Source of the DNA: Sporodiniella umbellata
Lineage: Eukaryota > Mucoromycota > Mucoromycetes > Mucorales > Rhizopodaceae
Length of the DNA stretch: 64,000 nt
Assembly (NCBI GenBank): GCA_025677835.1
Contig: JAIXMR010000007.1
Span: 124,001-188,000 of the forward strand
Reading direction: 5' to 3'
Shown: piece after piece, positions 11,820 to 21,834 of the stretch
Layout: each line of letters starts with the position of its first letter
Numbering within the stretch: position 1 is the first letter of the stretch
Position numbers and translations under genes: made by a program
Notes under the pieces: generated by a model
What the model saw: the letters and a program-made list of their open reading frames with translations, nothing else
The model's database searches: none
What the model was told of the DNA's origin: nothing

Positions 11820-12966
11820 ATGGATACATTTTTGCAGCAAATTGCTAAAGTTGCAAATAGTGAGCCCAAGCAGTGTGTGCCGCTAAACGATAAGACAAAC
11901 CTACTTATCAGCTTATTCCTTTGTGTTGGGCTGATTATATCATATTTGCCTCAAGTAAAATAATACATATTCATGGAAATAAACGATGTAGCTCAACGCT
12001 ATGTATAGCATTATCGCATAATAGCAAACAAAACGAGTGAGGGATTTAGTGCTTGGTTTCTGTTACTTGGTGTAGTCTCTTCAACCTCAAGCATGTTAAA
12101 TATTGTGTTGCTACAATGGGATGCCATTGTGTGCTGCAAATCTCTTGTAAGCTCATATTTATAGCTTGTTTGCGCTTTGATTTTTACACCGTTAATTTTT
12201 GGTTCAGTCAACAGGCGCTTGTCTTGAAGGACTTATGGGAATCTTTCAAATTGGTTTTCAATGGGTCATGTTTTGTCTGGTGTAAGTGAAGTTTTTTTTT
12301 TTTAAAAAAAAAAGAGGGTAGGGAATCGGCAACTGATTTATAAATACACAGGTTTGTTTTATTTCTAGTTTACTTCCCAGAGAATAAAAAAAGGGAACCC
12401 CATCCACCTTCGTCGCTTGCATTGGAAATCCCTAGTAAAATTCAGCCCCCTCTCTCTGAGGAATGGAAGGTTTCTATCTGGGTTGCCACAGTCTGTATTG
12501 GACATCTTGCCATTTCTTTCTTTATTTCTGTTTTATTATTGGCTATTGTTGGAGGTCCTGAAAATCGCCTAACAAATTACTGGGCTGCTTTTTTGGGTAT
12601 TTTGAGCATGATCCTCGCATCTCTTCAATATCTTCCTCAGATTTGGAAAACGTGGAATAGTAAGGTAAAATACGAGTGCTTTAACAGCTTTGCATTATAT
12701 TAACATAGACCTCTGTCAAGACTGTGGGAGCATTGAGCATTCCTATGATGATGTTACAAACACCTGGAACTGCTTTATTTGTTTATTCACTTGTTGTACG
12801 CCCAGGAACAAACTGGACAGCATGGATTACTTACCTAGTTACTGGTATTTTGCAAGGCACTTTATTAACGCTATGCATTACCTGGCATTTTAGAAATAAG
12901 AAGCTAGGCCTTGATGATTTGAATACATCAACTGAGCCCTCAGAGAGAGATCCTCTTTTACAATAA
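11820..12966 (+). CDS. PQ-loop repeat membrane protein
   Basis: Predicted seven-helix membrane protein of 305 aa, exons 11820-11954, 12009-12146, 12208-12281, 12352-12664 and 12709-12966. Two PQ-loop repeats are visible, ISYLPQ near residue 42 and LQYLPQIWKTW near 215, in the family that includes cystinosin, Ypq vacuolar amino-acid transporters and MPDU1. Hydrophobic segments include LLISLFLCVGLI, AISFFISVLLLAIV and ITYLVTGILQGTLLTL. A loop of about 50 polar residues separates the halves. The tail ends SERDPLLQ, an acidic dileucine-like sorting signal (inference: vacuole or endosome). Intron 12282-12351 contains an abutting T-run and A-run. The substrate cannot be told from sequence. Confidence 0.85.
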
Positions 12967-13031
12967 AATAGGTTCTTTTTTTTTACTTGATCAATAACTT
13001 CAAGACCAGGGCTAAGCTAGCCCTTCTAATT

Positions 13032-15020
13032 TTATTTCTCCATAAGACACTTCAGGCCAGACAGTCTTTGTTGTAATCCTTCCCGTTCGTTTTCGCTTTC
13101 AGCGTACTTTACTTTGATCTCTATGATCATTTTTTCCATGTAGTCTAATTGTTCTTCCAAATTAGAATTTCTTTCCACTAAAGCTGCATTCTTTGTATAC
13201 AGTATCTCCATTTCCTCCTTTACTCTTGTTTCCACTTCTGCTGGTAAGTCGTCCAATGTTTTTTTTAACTCATTAGTTTGTTGGCGAAGCACTTCATTTT
13301 CGTTGTGAATACGGACAATATCCATCTTGGCAGTAATAAGCTCAGAAGCTAATGTAGTATGGTCTTGATTAAGTACAGTAAATTCTTGGTCGACTTGGCC
13401 TATTGACTCCTGTAACTGCTTATTTTGTTTTTTGAGGGATTCAATAATTTCCGCCTCGTTATTCGCTTTAGATATTTCGATTTGGTAATCTTTAGCAAGA
13501 CGATCAAGGCGTTTGGTAGCAATGTGTATTTGGAATGCATCGTTGACTAGCTGGTCGTAGTCGTCCTATGTAATACGAGGTTAAATAATGTAAAATAAAT
13601 TCGAGCTTGCCTGATATATTAAAAGAAGTTTGTTTTTGAGGAACAGCGTTAAATCATCATACTCGAGACTAAGCAAAATCGATTGATTTTTCTCCAGCAA
13701 AGCTAAAGAGAATCTAAAAAGGGTCTCAATACCCTCAGCAAATATCATATCATAAATACGATATACAGTCTCTAGAGGAAATTTGTAAGCAAAAAGTGTA
13801 TTGAACCACTGGTTAGCGTAGGTATCGGATTTAATGCCATGTAGTTCAAAATGGCGATGTAAGTGAGGTAGATGGTCTCCCAATAGCCCACTCAATTGGT
13901 ATAGTCTTCGGGATATCAAGCCTTCCTGAGGTAAAAAGTGCCCTCTAAGTCCATACTTGTTCATAAGCTGAACCAAAACACAAAATGCTTCTTCTTCTGG
14001 CATCTACTTGCAGTCAGTGGATTTTTTCTTTTCTTTTTTCTTTCTCTCTTACATTTAGTAGCAAAGGCGTAGCTATATAAAGAAGACTAGGGCTATATCC
14101 AACATCTTTGTCGTATAAGGAAAAGGCTTTCATGATATTAAACAGAGCCTCTTTTTGGTGCTCCTCGTTTAAGTTTTTTAATTTTGGTAGATCGCGAGTA
14201 ATTGCCTTTTCATAAACCGACTCTTCTTTTAACAGCTGCATATACTGGCTCTCCAAATCAACATTTTTACTCTTAGAAAAAAGCTGCCAAACCATACCTC
14301 GTAATGAGAATGGAATACCCTTTTGTATTTGAAAAGACAAGACCTTTGCCTCCGATTTGCTAACACCGTGAAAGTCCGAAATTACTTTTGACCAAAACTC
14401 TAAATTGAATTAATTTTCAAAATGCTACCTATTGTAAATACTTTTCTATGTGTATACTATAACATACCCCAGTCTACGTCTTCAGTGATAGGTTCCTTTT
14501 CTAGCGGCTTTTTTATTTCTTCGGCATCGTGGTTGGTAAACGAAGTACTACTGTTGTTGTTGTTATCTAATCGCGCTAACAACAAGTCATAGTTTGAGCT
14601 TGAAACATAAGAATTTATAGAAGACATTGTAGATCGGTGGCTTTCTTTACGATTGTGGGATTTAGAATCTTCAAAACTTTCGTCAGAGTCCGATGCCTCT
14701 TCTATTTGTTGCAAGCTATCTACAAGTTCTTTTGTATCCCCTTTATCCTCCTCCTTTGCTAAAACGGTCTCCTGTTTATCAACCTCCTTTTTAACTATCA
14801 TAGGTGGTTTATTGCTATTAGTAATAGTTGCGGATCTTGCTCGACCTTTAGCTATTTTAGTTTGGGTGACCTCCTGTTGTATAGCAACGGTGTCCAATGA
14901 ATTATCTATGTCTGAAGATGACTTTTCCTCCGTTGAAAGGTGCTGTATAGAAACAGGTGATCCATTATCATTTTCATTTTTAAGCTCATTGTTTTTGCTT
15001 TCATCAATCAAAGGATCCAT
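13032..15020 (-). CDS. TBC-domain protein (GYP5/EVI5 family) lacking catalytic Arg and Gln fingers
   Basis: 608 aa, exons 15020-14468, 14399-14053, 14003-13611 and 13565-13032. Residues 1-180 are acidic and disordered. The TBC domain begins near 209 (IQKGIPFSLRGMVWQL) and includes EALFNIMKAFSLYD, ATPLLLNMPEEEAFCVLVQL and WFNTLFAYKFPLETVYRIYD. A coiled coil of about 170 residues follows, as in Gyp5/EVI5-type Rab GAPs. The two catalytic motifs are changed: IxxDxxR reads ITRDLPK (Arg to Lys, codon 14182-14184) and YxQG reads YSPS (14086-14097). GAP activity by the dual-finger mechanism is therefore unlikely. The third intron (13566-13610) starts with GC. Start at 15020 gives MDPLIDESKN; a Met 32 codons upstream adds only low-complexity residues. 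Confidence 0.9.
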
Positions 15021-15402
15021 GATCGAAACAAAAGTGTATATATAAAGAGGAGGAAATAATTTAAAAATAAAAAACAAAAAAGGGGAAAGGAGAGCAAATA
15101 AACATCTTTGCTTCAAATCGTCGAGTAATTTATTTTAGCAGTCTCTACTTAAACGGAGATTCAAAGTAGACTGTGCATATGAGCATGCCCATATCACTAT
15201 GTTTCATCTTTGAAGTTCTGCTTAACAAACGCATTTTACTCTCTGCTTTTTGTTGTAAATTATATCTTGCAAAGAGCAAAAGCCTTAATTCTGGAATTTT
15301 GTCATAATTTTGCAACTGTTTTTTTTTTCATAGTGCGGAACAACAAATACAGCTTATAAGCATAAAACAGTCCTTTAAGTCACTTTTTTTTTAGTTTATG
15401 CA
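15021..15402. other. divergent promoter region, TBC protein / UXT
   Basis: 382 bp between two divergent start codons. No gene seen. T-runs at 15320-15329 and 15385-15392 lie upstream of UXT. Confidence 0.55.
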
Positions 15403-16043
15403 ATGACAGAAAGAGAGACCAGAGATCTAAACGAATTAATAAGAAAATACGATGAATTCATCAATCTAAAGCTGAAACCGTCGCTACAAAAAGAGCTTGA
15501 ACAAAGGGACATCATATTTAATTTACAAACCGAGTAGTAAGTTATCTGATGTAGTTTTATCTTTCAAAATGTAGTAGTAATGCATATAAAAGTCGTAAAT
15601 TGCATTCGCAAATAGACTTGATGCAATCAGATAACGCAAAAGAGCTGAAATTAATGACTGATCTAGGATCTCAATTCTATGCTCAAGCACATATGTAAGG
15701 TTTCTAGATCAAAAGGTTATTGAGGTGTAAAAACTAAAACAAAATAGACCGGACACTACCCACATTTATGTAAATGTTGGATTTGGATTTCATGTCCAGT
15801 TTACCTTAAACGAAGCCAAGACCTTTATTGAAAAGAAAGAAAAGCAATTACAAAAGTAAAGAAAGCGCAATAATACATGAGCTTATTTTTTTTTTTCAGA
15901 CAGGCAGACAAACATTCTAGCGAAGCCGACAAAATTAGGGCGCACATAAAAATGGTTTGTAGCTGACAAGTGTAGATATCAGTCAGTTAATCTTTTCTTA
16001 GACGTTGGAAGCTATATCAGAAATCTTGATCTCCAGCTCATGA
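15403..16043 (+). CDS. UXT: UXT-like prefoldin alpha subunit
   Basis: Small alpha-type prefoldin of the URI/R2TP-associated complex, 151 aa. Exons 15403-15536, 15578-15694, 15748-15855, 15900-15954 and 16002-16043. The conserved centre AHIPDTTHIYVNVGFGFHVQ corresponds to the UXT hairpin (VPDTSRIYVALGYGFFLE in the human protein), flanked by long coiled-coil helices. The length is close to the 157 aa of animal UXT. The second exon can begin at 15575 or 15578 because the acceptor is a tandem TAGTAG; both keep frame and differ by one residue. Known role: chaperone assembly of large complexes. The assignment rests on the central motif and length. Confidence 0.8.
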
Positions 16044-16099
16044 TTTTTCTGGAGAAAAATTCTTTTTTCTTTTTCTTTTTTTTTTTTTTTTAAAAAAAG

Positions 16100-16715
16100 A
16101 TGAAGGCTGCCAAAACAAATAAAGAAACGCGAGTTGATTCACTCCGATCTGTAGATAAAATTTTGTTATACTACTTTGCTTCACATATCCCAATCACTTT
16201 GCTATTTGACTTGCAAGCAATCTATCCTATTGATTGGGTCCCCCAGTCTCTAATTGATATCAACAACCGTTATATAAGTATACTAGATGATCCTCTTATG
16301 AACCCTGCCAAAAATTCGCAAATGTTCTGGTTTAAATCCTTCGTATTTTGTGAAGCAATTTTGCAGCTCCCGTTTTTCTTTGTTGCTATCTATGGAATTT
16401 ACTATCGTAAAAAAGATACAAAAAGACCCCTTATTTTTCTGACACTATTTATAGGAAAGCCCTGGATTCGTTTGCCATTGATTAGTATGTACATCTTTCT
16501 TTTTCTACCAAAGTATATTTCTCATCAATACAATTGTGTTAGTATATGGAACCCATGTTGCGACAACCGTCATACCTTGTATATCCGAAGTGCTTTTTGA
16601 GGCCAGTTTGGAGCTCTTTCAAACTATAGGATTGTTGTGTCTATATATGCCTTACTTTTTAGTTCCACTTATCGCTGCTGTAGACTCTATTTTGATCGTT
16701 CACAGACTATACTGA
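16100..16715 (+). CDS. EXPERA-domain membrane protein (TMEM97 / sigma-2 receptor family)
   Basis: 185 aa in two exons, 16100-16484 and 16543-16715. Four membrane helices: LLYYFASHIPITLLFDL (with the conserved Asp), FWFKSFVFCEAILQLPFFF, a helix around the splice site (IIYGTHVATTVIP) and YMPYFLVPLIAAVDSIL. This is the TMEM97/EXPERA arrangement, proteins of the ER and endolysosome linked to sterol handling. The start ATG follows a long T-run and short A-run at 16076-16098. Fungal homologues are of similar length. It is convergent with the Twinkle gene. Confidence 0.8.
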
Positions 16716-17181
16716 ACAATTGGAAATAAAGTTAATTTCAACTTTTACTCAAATCTTAAAGCTTGACTTGATTTGATCAACAAAATTATCTTTGTTTGTA
16801 CAATTGGGTTTCGTTGGAAAAACGTTAAGGCTAATTTCCAGAAAAGGCGTCACTGGAACGGTGCTACATTGCAAAGAGAGTTTGCTCTACTAAAATACAC
16901 TTTTTTAAAGCCATACTGTTTATGGGATGAAAAAAAGACCCTTTACTTGATTATATGTGCTATAGTTAGCTTTCCCGAGTTCATGAAAAACACAACTCGA
17001 GAATTAATCTAGCTTACTTGAATAATACTTTCTAGAGAAACAAGAGTAATTTAGATTGAATAAAAAAAATAAAATTAAAACCTTTTCTTTTGCTCTGGAT
17101 TGTGTAAACCTAAATACATTCGAAGTTGAAGATGGGCATACCACTATAGAAAAACAAAACAAAAAACACTTTATAACACTT
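16716..17181. other. convergent intergenic region with an unassigned open stretch
   Basis: Between the 3' ends of the EXPERA and Twinkle genes. An open frame at 16773-17012 (+) encodes 79 residues containing HWNGATLQREFALLKYTF but shows no family I recognise and no clear promoter. It could be a relic or chance. Nothing else seen. Confidence 0.4.
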
Positions 17182-18295
17182 TTATTGATCGTAGTATTTT
17201 TTAGATATTTTTTCTATTGTTGTTGTGGGGAAAGATGCCTTTTCTCTAGCCATGTTCGTGGGGGTCGCTAGTTCTTCTATTTTAAGTTTATCTTTGTTGA
17301 ATGTGTACTTAACAGATCCAAGTGTGCCATCATATCTGTTCTTTTTTATGTCAATTGTTCTATATTTACGATGCTTTTGTATAATGATAACATTGTCGGC
17401 TTCCTGAGTTACTTTTGCACTACCAAAAATTGAGTTGATATCTAATCCTTCTCCTGTTTCTTTTCGTGGGTGGACAACCAAAGTAATGTGCACATCTTGT
17501 AACGTGGCGAAGCTTCTTAAGTTTGCAATAGCGTTTTCCTGCAATTCCCATTTATCTAAACCAGATCTAGCTTGTTGAGATAACATAAATTGAAGATTAT
17601 CAATAATAATATGCTGAATGCCATATGACTCCACCGCCTCTCTGCATACATCAAGCACTTCCTTAATTGCTGTACTGCTGTGAAACTTCAAAAAATAAAG
17701 TGGGAGCTGTATATAAATGCTTTAGAATTATAAATAAGTGGACAGAATAAAGAGATACCTTCTCAAATCTGTCTGCGAAAGTGTCAAACTCTTCTGGACA
17801 GCCCGCTAAATCTTTTTCTGCAAATTGAGACAGCATTTTTTTGGCTAAACGCTTATTAAGAATTTCAAAGGAACCCCATAGAGTAGGGACCCCAGATTTG
17901 CAATAATCTAAGCTCAATTGACTGATCACTGTTGTTTTACCAATGCCAGTAGAACCAGTTAAAATTGTTAATTCGCCTTTTCTGTGACCTTTTAAGATCG
18001 AATTAAGCCCTGGTAGATCGGTGCTTTGGATGCCACGATGCATGTTTGGATTCAAAAGTTCATGATGCACTTCACTTCTCAAGTCGCTAAAATCCAGCAC
18101 CTTATCGGGTTTAGTTTTTGATTTCAAGGAATCTCTAAGTTCTCTAATTGATTCTACGTCGTCCATTAAGGGCTGGACAAAGCCGCTTGTGAAACATCGC
18201 GATTGAGGAGATCGCTTTATCGCTTCTGATATTCCAAATTTGCGCGTTTCGTTTATGGAGCGCAAGAAGATAGATCTTAAAGGGAATCTAAGCAT
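17182..18295 (-). CDS. TWNK: Twinkle-like mitochondrial DNA helicase, helicase domain only
   Basis: Replicative mtDNA helicase of the DnaB/T7 gp4 (RecA-like SF4) family; 353 aa, exons 18295-17759 and 17706-17182. Motifs: LNSILKGHRKGELTILTG with Walker A GSTGIGKTT, LWGSFEILNKRLAKKML, QFAEKDLAG, ADRFEKLPLYFLKFH, Walker B HIIIDNLQFML, LVVHPRKE, IFGSAKVTQEADN (switch/arginine-finger region) and KKNRYDGTLG. These match human Twinkle closely. The N-terminus MLRFPLRSIFLRSINETRKF is Arg-rich without acids, a typical mitochondrial presequence. No room exists for the primase-like N-terminal half of animal Twinkle. Sixteen further in-frame codons upstream follow a T-run and splice-like AG, so 18295 is preferred. 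Confidence 0.88.
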
Positions 18296-20634
18296 GCTAC
18301 GTAGAACACGTTCCTGATAGAAAAAAAAAATTTTAGGTTTCAAAGACGATGACGTTTTATTTAAGAGCCGATATACGAAGCCAGGAACAACTGTGAATAC
18401 AATTGTGAAACCGATTCAACATGCGACAGCGGTGTTATAGGTGCTTTCTTATAATAAATACAACTGACCATAAACAAAACCACACCCCTCTTTTAAAATG
18501 TATTCTCTACAAGCAAAAACAAGAAAGCTTTCAAAATTTGAAAAGTTTATTGTATTGTTAAAAACACATGATTACAGTCAAAATAAGCATACTTTGAATG
18601 CTTTGCCTACTGGTCAGGAGTTATACCGTCGACACACTAATTGGTAAAAAGAAAAGGCCATCCAAGGAAATAACTTCAATAGACAAAAATATGATTTCAA
18701 GAATTTTAGAGAGGCAAAAACCTCACCCAATCAAATTCTCCAGAACGGAAAACCTCAACAGCTTACCTGCAACAGCCTCCCAAACCAAAAATTCAACCAC
18801 TTACCTTTCAAAATTTGCGAACAACTCCCCACATAATAACCCGACTGGCAACTCGGGAGGAGAGAAAAACGGCTCTCAGTAACGAGTGCAAATCTTCAAC
18901 AACATCCAACCATAACAACTCTCAACTTCTGTGGTTTAGCAAAAAAAAAAAAAAAAAAAAATCATACTGTAAGAGCAAGGCAAAAGATTAGATAAAAGAA
19001 ACAGAATAGACGGACAGTCTAAGATGGAATACTTTAAATAGTAAAAGGAATATGTATTCGCTTGCTGCTTTCTTTATTGAATGAATTATAAAAAGAGCAT
19101 TTATACCCTCTGATGAGATAAAGGAATTCCAGAAGGACCCTCGAACAACTCAGCACAAAAGTCCACGGGTAGCCTCTCAGGAAAAAACCGTACCCCCATC
19201 CTAGATCAAGTCAATCATGCCGGTTTTTGGGGCTTATCCTGGAGTCTTCCACTCAAAGGAACATCATCTACCGGTTAATTCACCAAAAAATCCCACATCA
19301 AGGAGTTTTAAATCTCTTCATGCCTCTCAAGTGCCTACCACAGTGTGCCTTTTTTCCCCGAACCAAGAGTCATCTTCCTTCCATCTCCTTTTCTCCTGCC
19401 CACCAAAATCTCTGGTCTGGGAAGACAGTATCTGTGAATTCCGATGGCCCGCCGTGGAAATTGAAGATAGCTTCCAAGCCTTAAAAAGCTTAGACTTTTA
19501 CAATGTTAAGTATCGTCAGCGATCATCACTCCCAGCAACTATGGTAATAATCGCTGCACTATCCCAGGTCTGGGCATGCCACTGGGTATCGTTTACAATA
19601 CAGAAGTTACTCAGCTAAACTAATCCATTTTCTTATTATTTTTATAATATATATAGCATGTTTTGTTTTTGGAATCTAAATTTCTTATTTATTGATTATT
19701 GTGAAATTATGTCCTACCATCTATTCTTTCAGTAGTGGTTTTCTAGTTTCATAGTTTTTTTTCTTCTTAAAAAATTAACTAAAAAAAGCACTTTGTAAGT
19801 TCTTTTGCAACTCGCACCTTTTTTTTTTTGTTAATAGATTATTTGTTGATATTATTATAATAAGTTGTCACTAGATTTTTGAACTATTAAAACACTTGAT
19901 ACAGTGACGTTACTCACTGGCAAGCCGCTTTTGACATGGGTAATTTCCAGCCGTAATTAGTGACTGCCCGCATAAGGGCAGCCATTCATCAACTTGAAGT
20001 CGAGGAAAGTCTCGCTTCACAGACTTTCTACAAGTCTCTTCCGCCATACCTGCTGAAATTCTGTACATCTTTGCCAGCCATTCTAAACGATAAATCGTTC
20101 AATGTTATAATAAAGCTCCATCCCAATTATTTTACAAGTAAAAAACAAATGTCATTTTCAGGTCAATTCGATTTAACCCATTGTGACATTTCTCTTACTT
20201 TAAAAGGACAAAATTTCTAGACATGAAGGGACAATCATTTTCGGCTTAATGCCATTCGTCTTTTAGTAAAATAAGTTTGAAATCGGACTTTAAATACGAA
20301 GTAAGAGTTTAGATATGAAATACTAAAACTCTGTAGCTCTCGCGTAGAATTGAGATCAGAATAAAGATATCATTTTACTTAATAATAATTGAGCGTATTC
20401 ATATTGGTTAACAACTACTGTGGTGCGTAGTATGTTAACTTGTTCCGTAGTAAACGACTACGGTCGAGCTGCGGTGGCAGAGAAGTCGGGATTGTAAACT
20501 GTCATTGAATCAACCCTCACAACATTAGAAAGTGACGTTTTCTTTTGGTTACGGACATTCAAAGTGACAAGATTTACCGTTCTCACTGTATAAAAGGCAG
20601 GATTTCATTTTGAATTTATTTTAATTTATTATTT
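18296..20634. other. gene-poor region with transposon relics
   Basis: 2.3 kb without an intact gene. It contains an open stretch 18598-18882 (+), polar, ending GGEKNGSQ, of unknown origin; an A-run near 18940; the LINE 3' relic at 19140-19625; and a frame-broken coding-like stretch at about 19900-20220 (+). A 7-bp hairpin CCGTAGT/ACTACGG lies at 20445-20463 in the TatD upstream region. Confidence 0.5.
19140..19625 (+). mobile_element. decayed LINE (non-LTR retrotransposon) 3' end, zf-RVT region
   Basis: Conceptual pieces in different frames together resemble the C-terminus of a fungal LINE ORF2: YRLIHQKIPHQGVLNLF, then HLLFSCP with upstream Cys remnants and LVWED (the zinc-binding reverse-transcriptase domain, usually Cys-x2-Cys...His-x-x-x-Cys followed by W), then ALSQVWACHW at the end, like the QVW..HW tail of Mucoromycota elements. 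Frameshifts between about 19227 and 19484 break the reading frame. The reverse transcriptase core and endonuclease are missing. No target-site duplication could be identified by eye. Confidence 0.65.
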
Positions 20635-21828
20635 ATGCGTTCAATAATGCGTTTCATAGGTATGGACATAGTAGAAAATAATATAATTGCCTTGGCTCAT
20701 GAGTTTATATGAAGATATTGGAGCCAATATGACAGACCCTATTTTTAGGGGCATATACCGAGGAAAGCAAGAGCATGCTGGTAAAGGAATTTTTCTGATT
20801 GCCCCTATCTTAGTTTTTTTTTTGTTAGACGACTTTGCCTTGATACTTGAACGCGCCAAAAAAGCAAGCGTGGAAAAAATTTTCATTACAGGTACTACCT
20901 TATCTGAATCGAAAGAGGCTATTGAATATATCGAAAACAATGCTGAGCAGGGTATGTGACCAAAAAAAAAAAGAAAGCGATAAGAGAACCACTAGATTTG
21001 CCTGCCTAACTCACTTAAATAGCTGATGGATTTCTGTACTCTACAGTGGGCTGTCACCCTACTCGTTGTAAAGAGTTCGAGAAACACCCAAACGGTCCAC
21101 AGGCCTACTTCCAGGAGCTATCGAAATTAGCAGAGTCAAAATGTGTGATTGCCATTGGCGAATGCGGTTTGGATTACGATCGACTTCATTTTTGTCCTAA
21201 AGGCGTTCAAAAGAAATACTTTTTGAAGCAGTTTGAATTGGCAGAAAAAACTGGCCTTCCAATGTTTCTACATAACCGTAATACTGGCGAAGATTTTTAC
21301 GAAATGATTAAAGAAAACCGCCATCGGTTTAAGGAGGGTGTAGTCCACTCTTTTACAGGACCAATGGAAGAAATGGAGAGGTTAGTCGAGCTTGGACTAT
21401 ATATAGGCATCAATGGGTGTTCGCTTAAAACGAAAGAAAATCTAGAAGTCGTAAAAGCAATCCCCGAAGACAGACTTATGATTGAAACAGATGCACCCTG
21501 GTGCGATATTCGTCCAACGCATGCGTCTTACCGATATGTCGAAAAAATCCCGGAAGAGGAATGGAATAGATACTCTCCTGCTTTTAGAAAGAAGGAAAGG
21601 TTTCAAATGGGCCTAATGGTTAAAGGCAGAAATGAGCCTTGTACGACTGGGTAAGTTTAAATCAACACGTATATATATATCTGTACTTTTATTGATTTTT
21701 TATTTGGGTTTCTTTAATGACGCTGAAGTTTGGTCTTACATGTGATTGCTTCCATTAGACGTACAGATCCAGAAAAGCTATCAGAAGTAATTTGGAAAAA
21801 CACTTGTAATGTTTTTAATGCACAATAA
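20635..21828 (+). CDS. TatD-family DNase (TATDN1-like)
   Basis: Metal-dependent 3'-5' exonuclease/endonuclease, 303 aa, exons 20635-20659, 20715-20780, 20829-20951, 21023-21650 and 21759-21828. Motifs: [19 protein letters not shown] near the N-terminus (the usual DxHxH is IGxNxTD in the TATDN1 branch), [20 protein letters not shown] (metal-binding Glu), LPMFLHNR (His), GVVHSFTG (His) and [10 protein letters not shown] (Asp). These match TATDN1 nearly residue for residue. Two in-frame ATGs (20635, 20647) are possible starts. The stop lies 6 bp from the stop of convergent RPT2. Known roles: DNA repair and apoptotic DNA degradation. Confidence 0.92.
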
Positions 21829-21834
21829 AATAAC

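Noticed and set aside
18296..18343. N-terminal extension of Twinkle
   Set aside because: The codons derive from a T-run followed by a splice-like AG; the Met at 18295 starts a good mitochondrial presequence.
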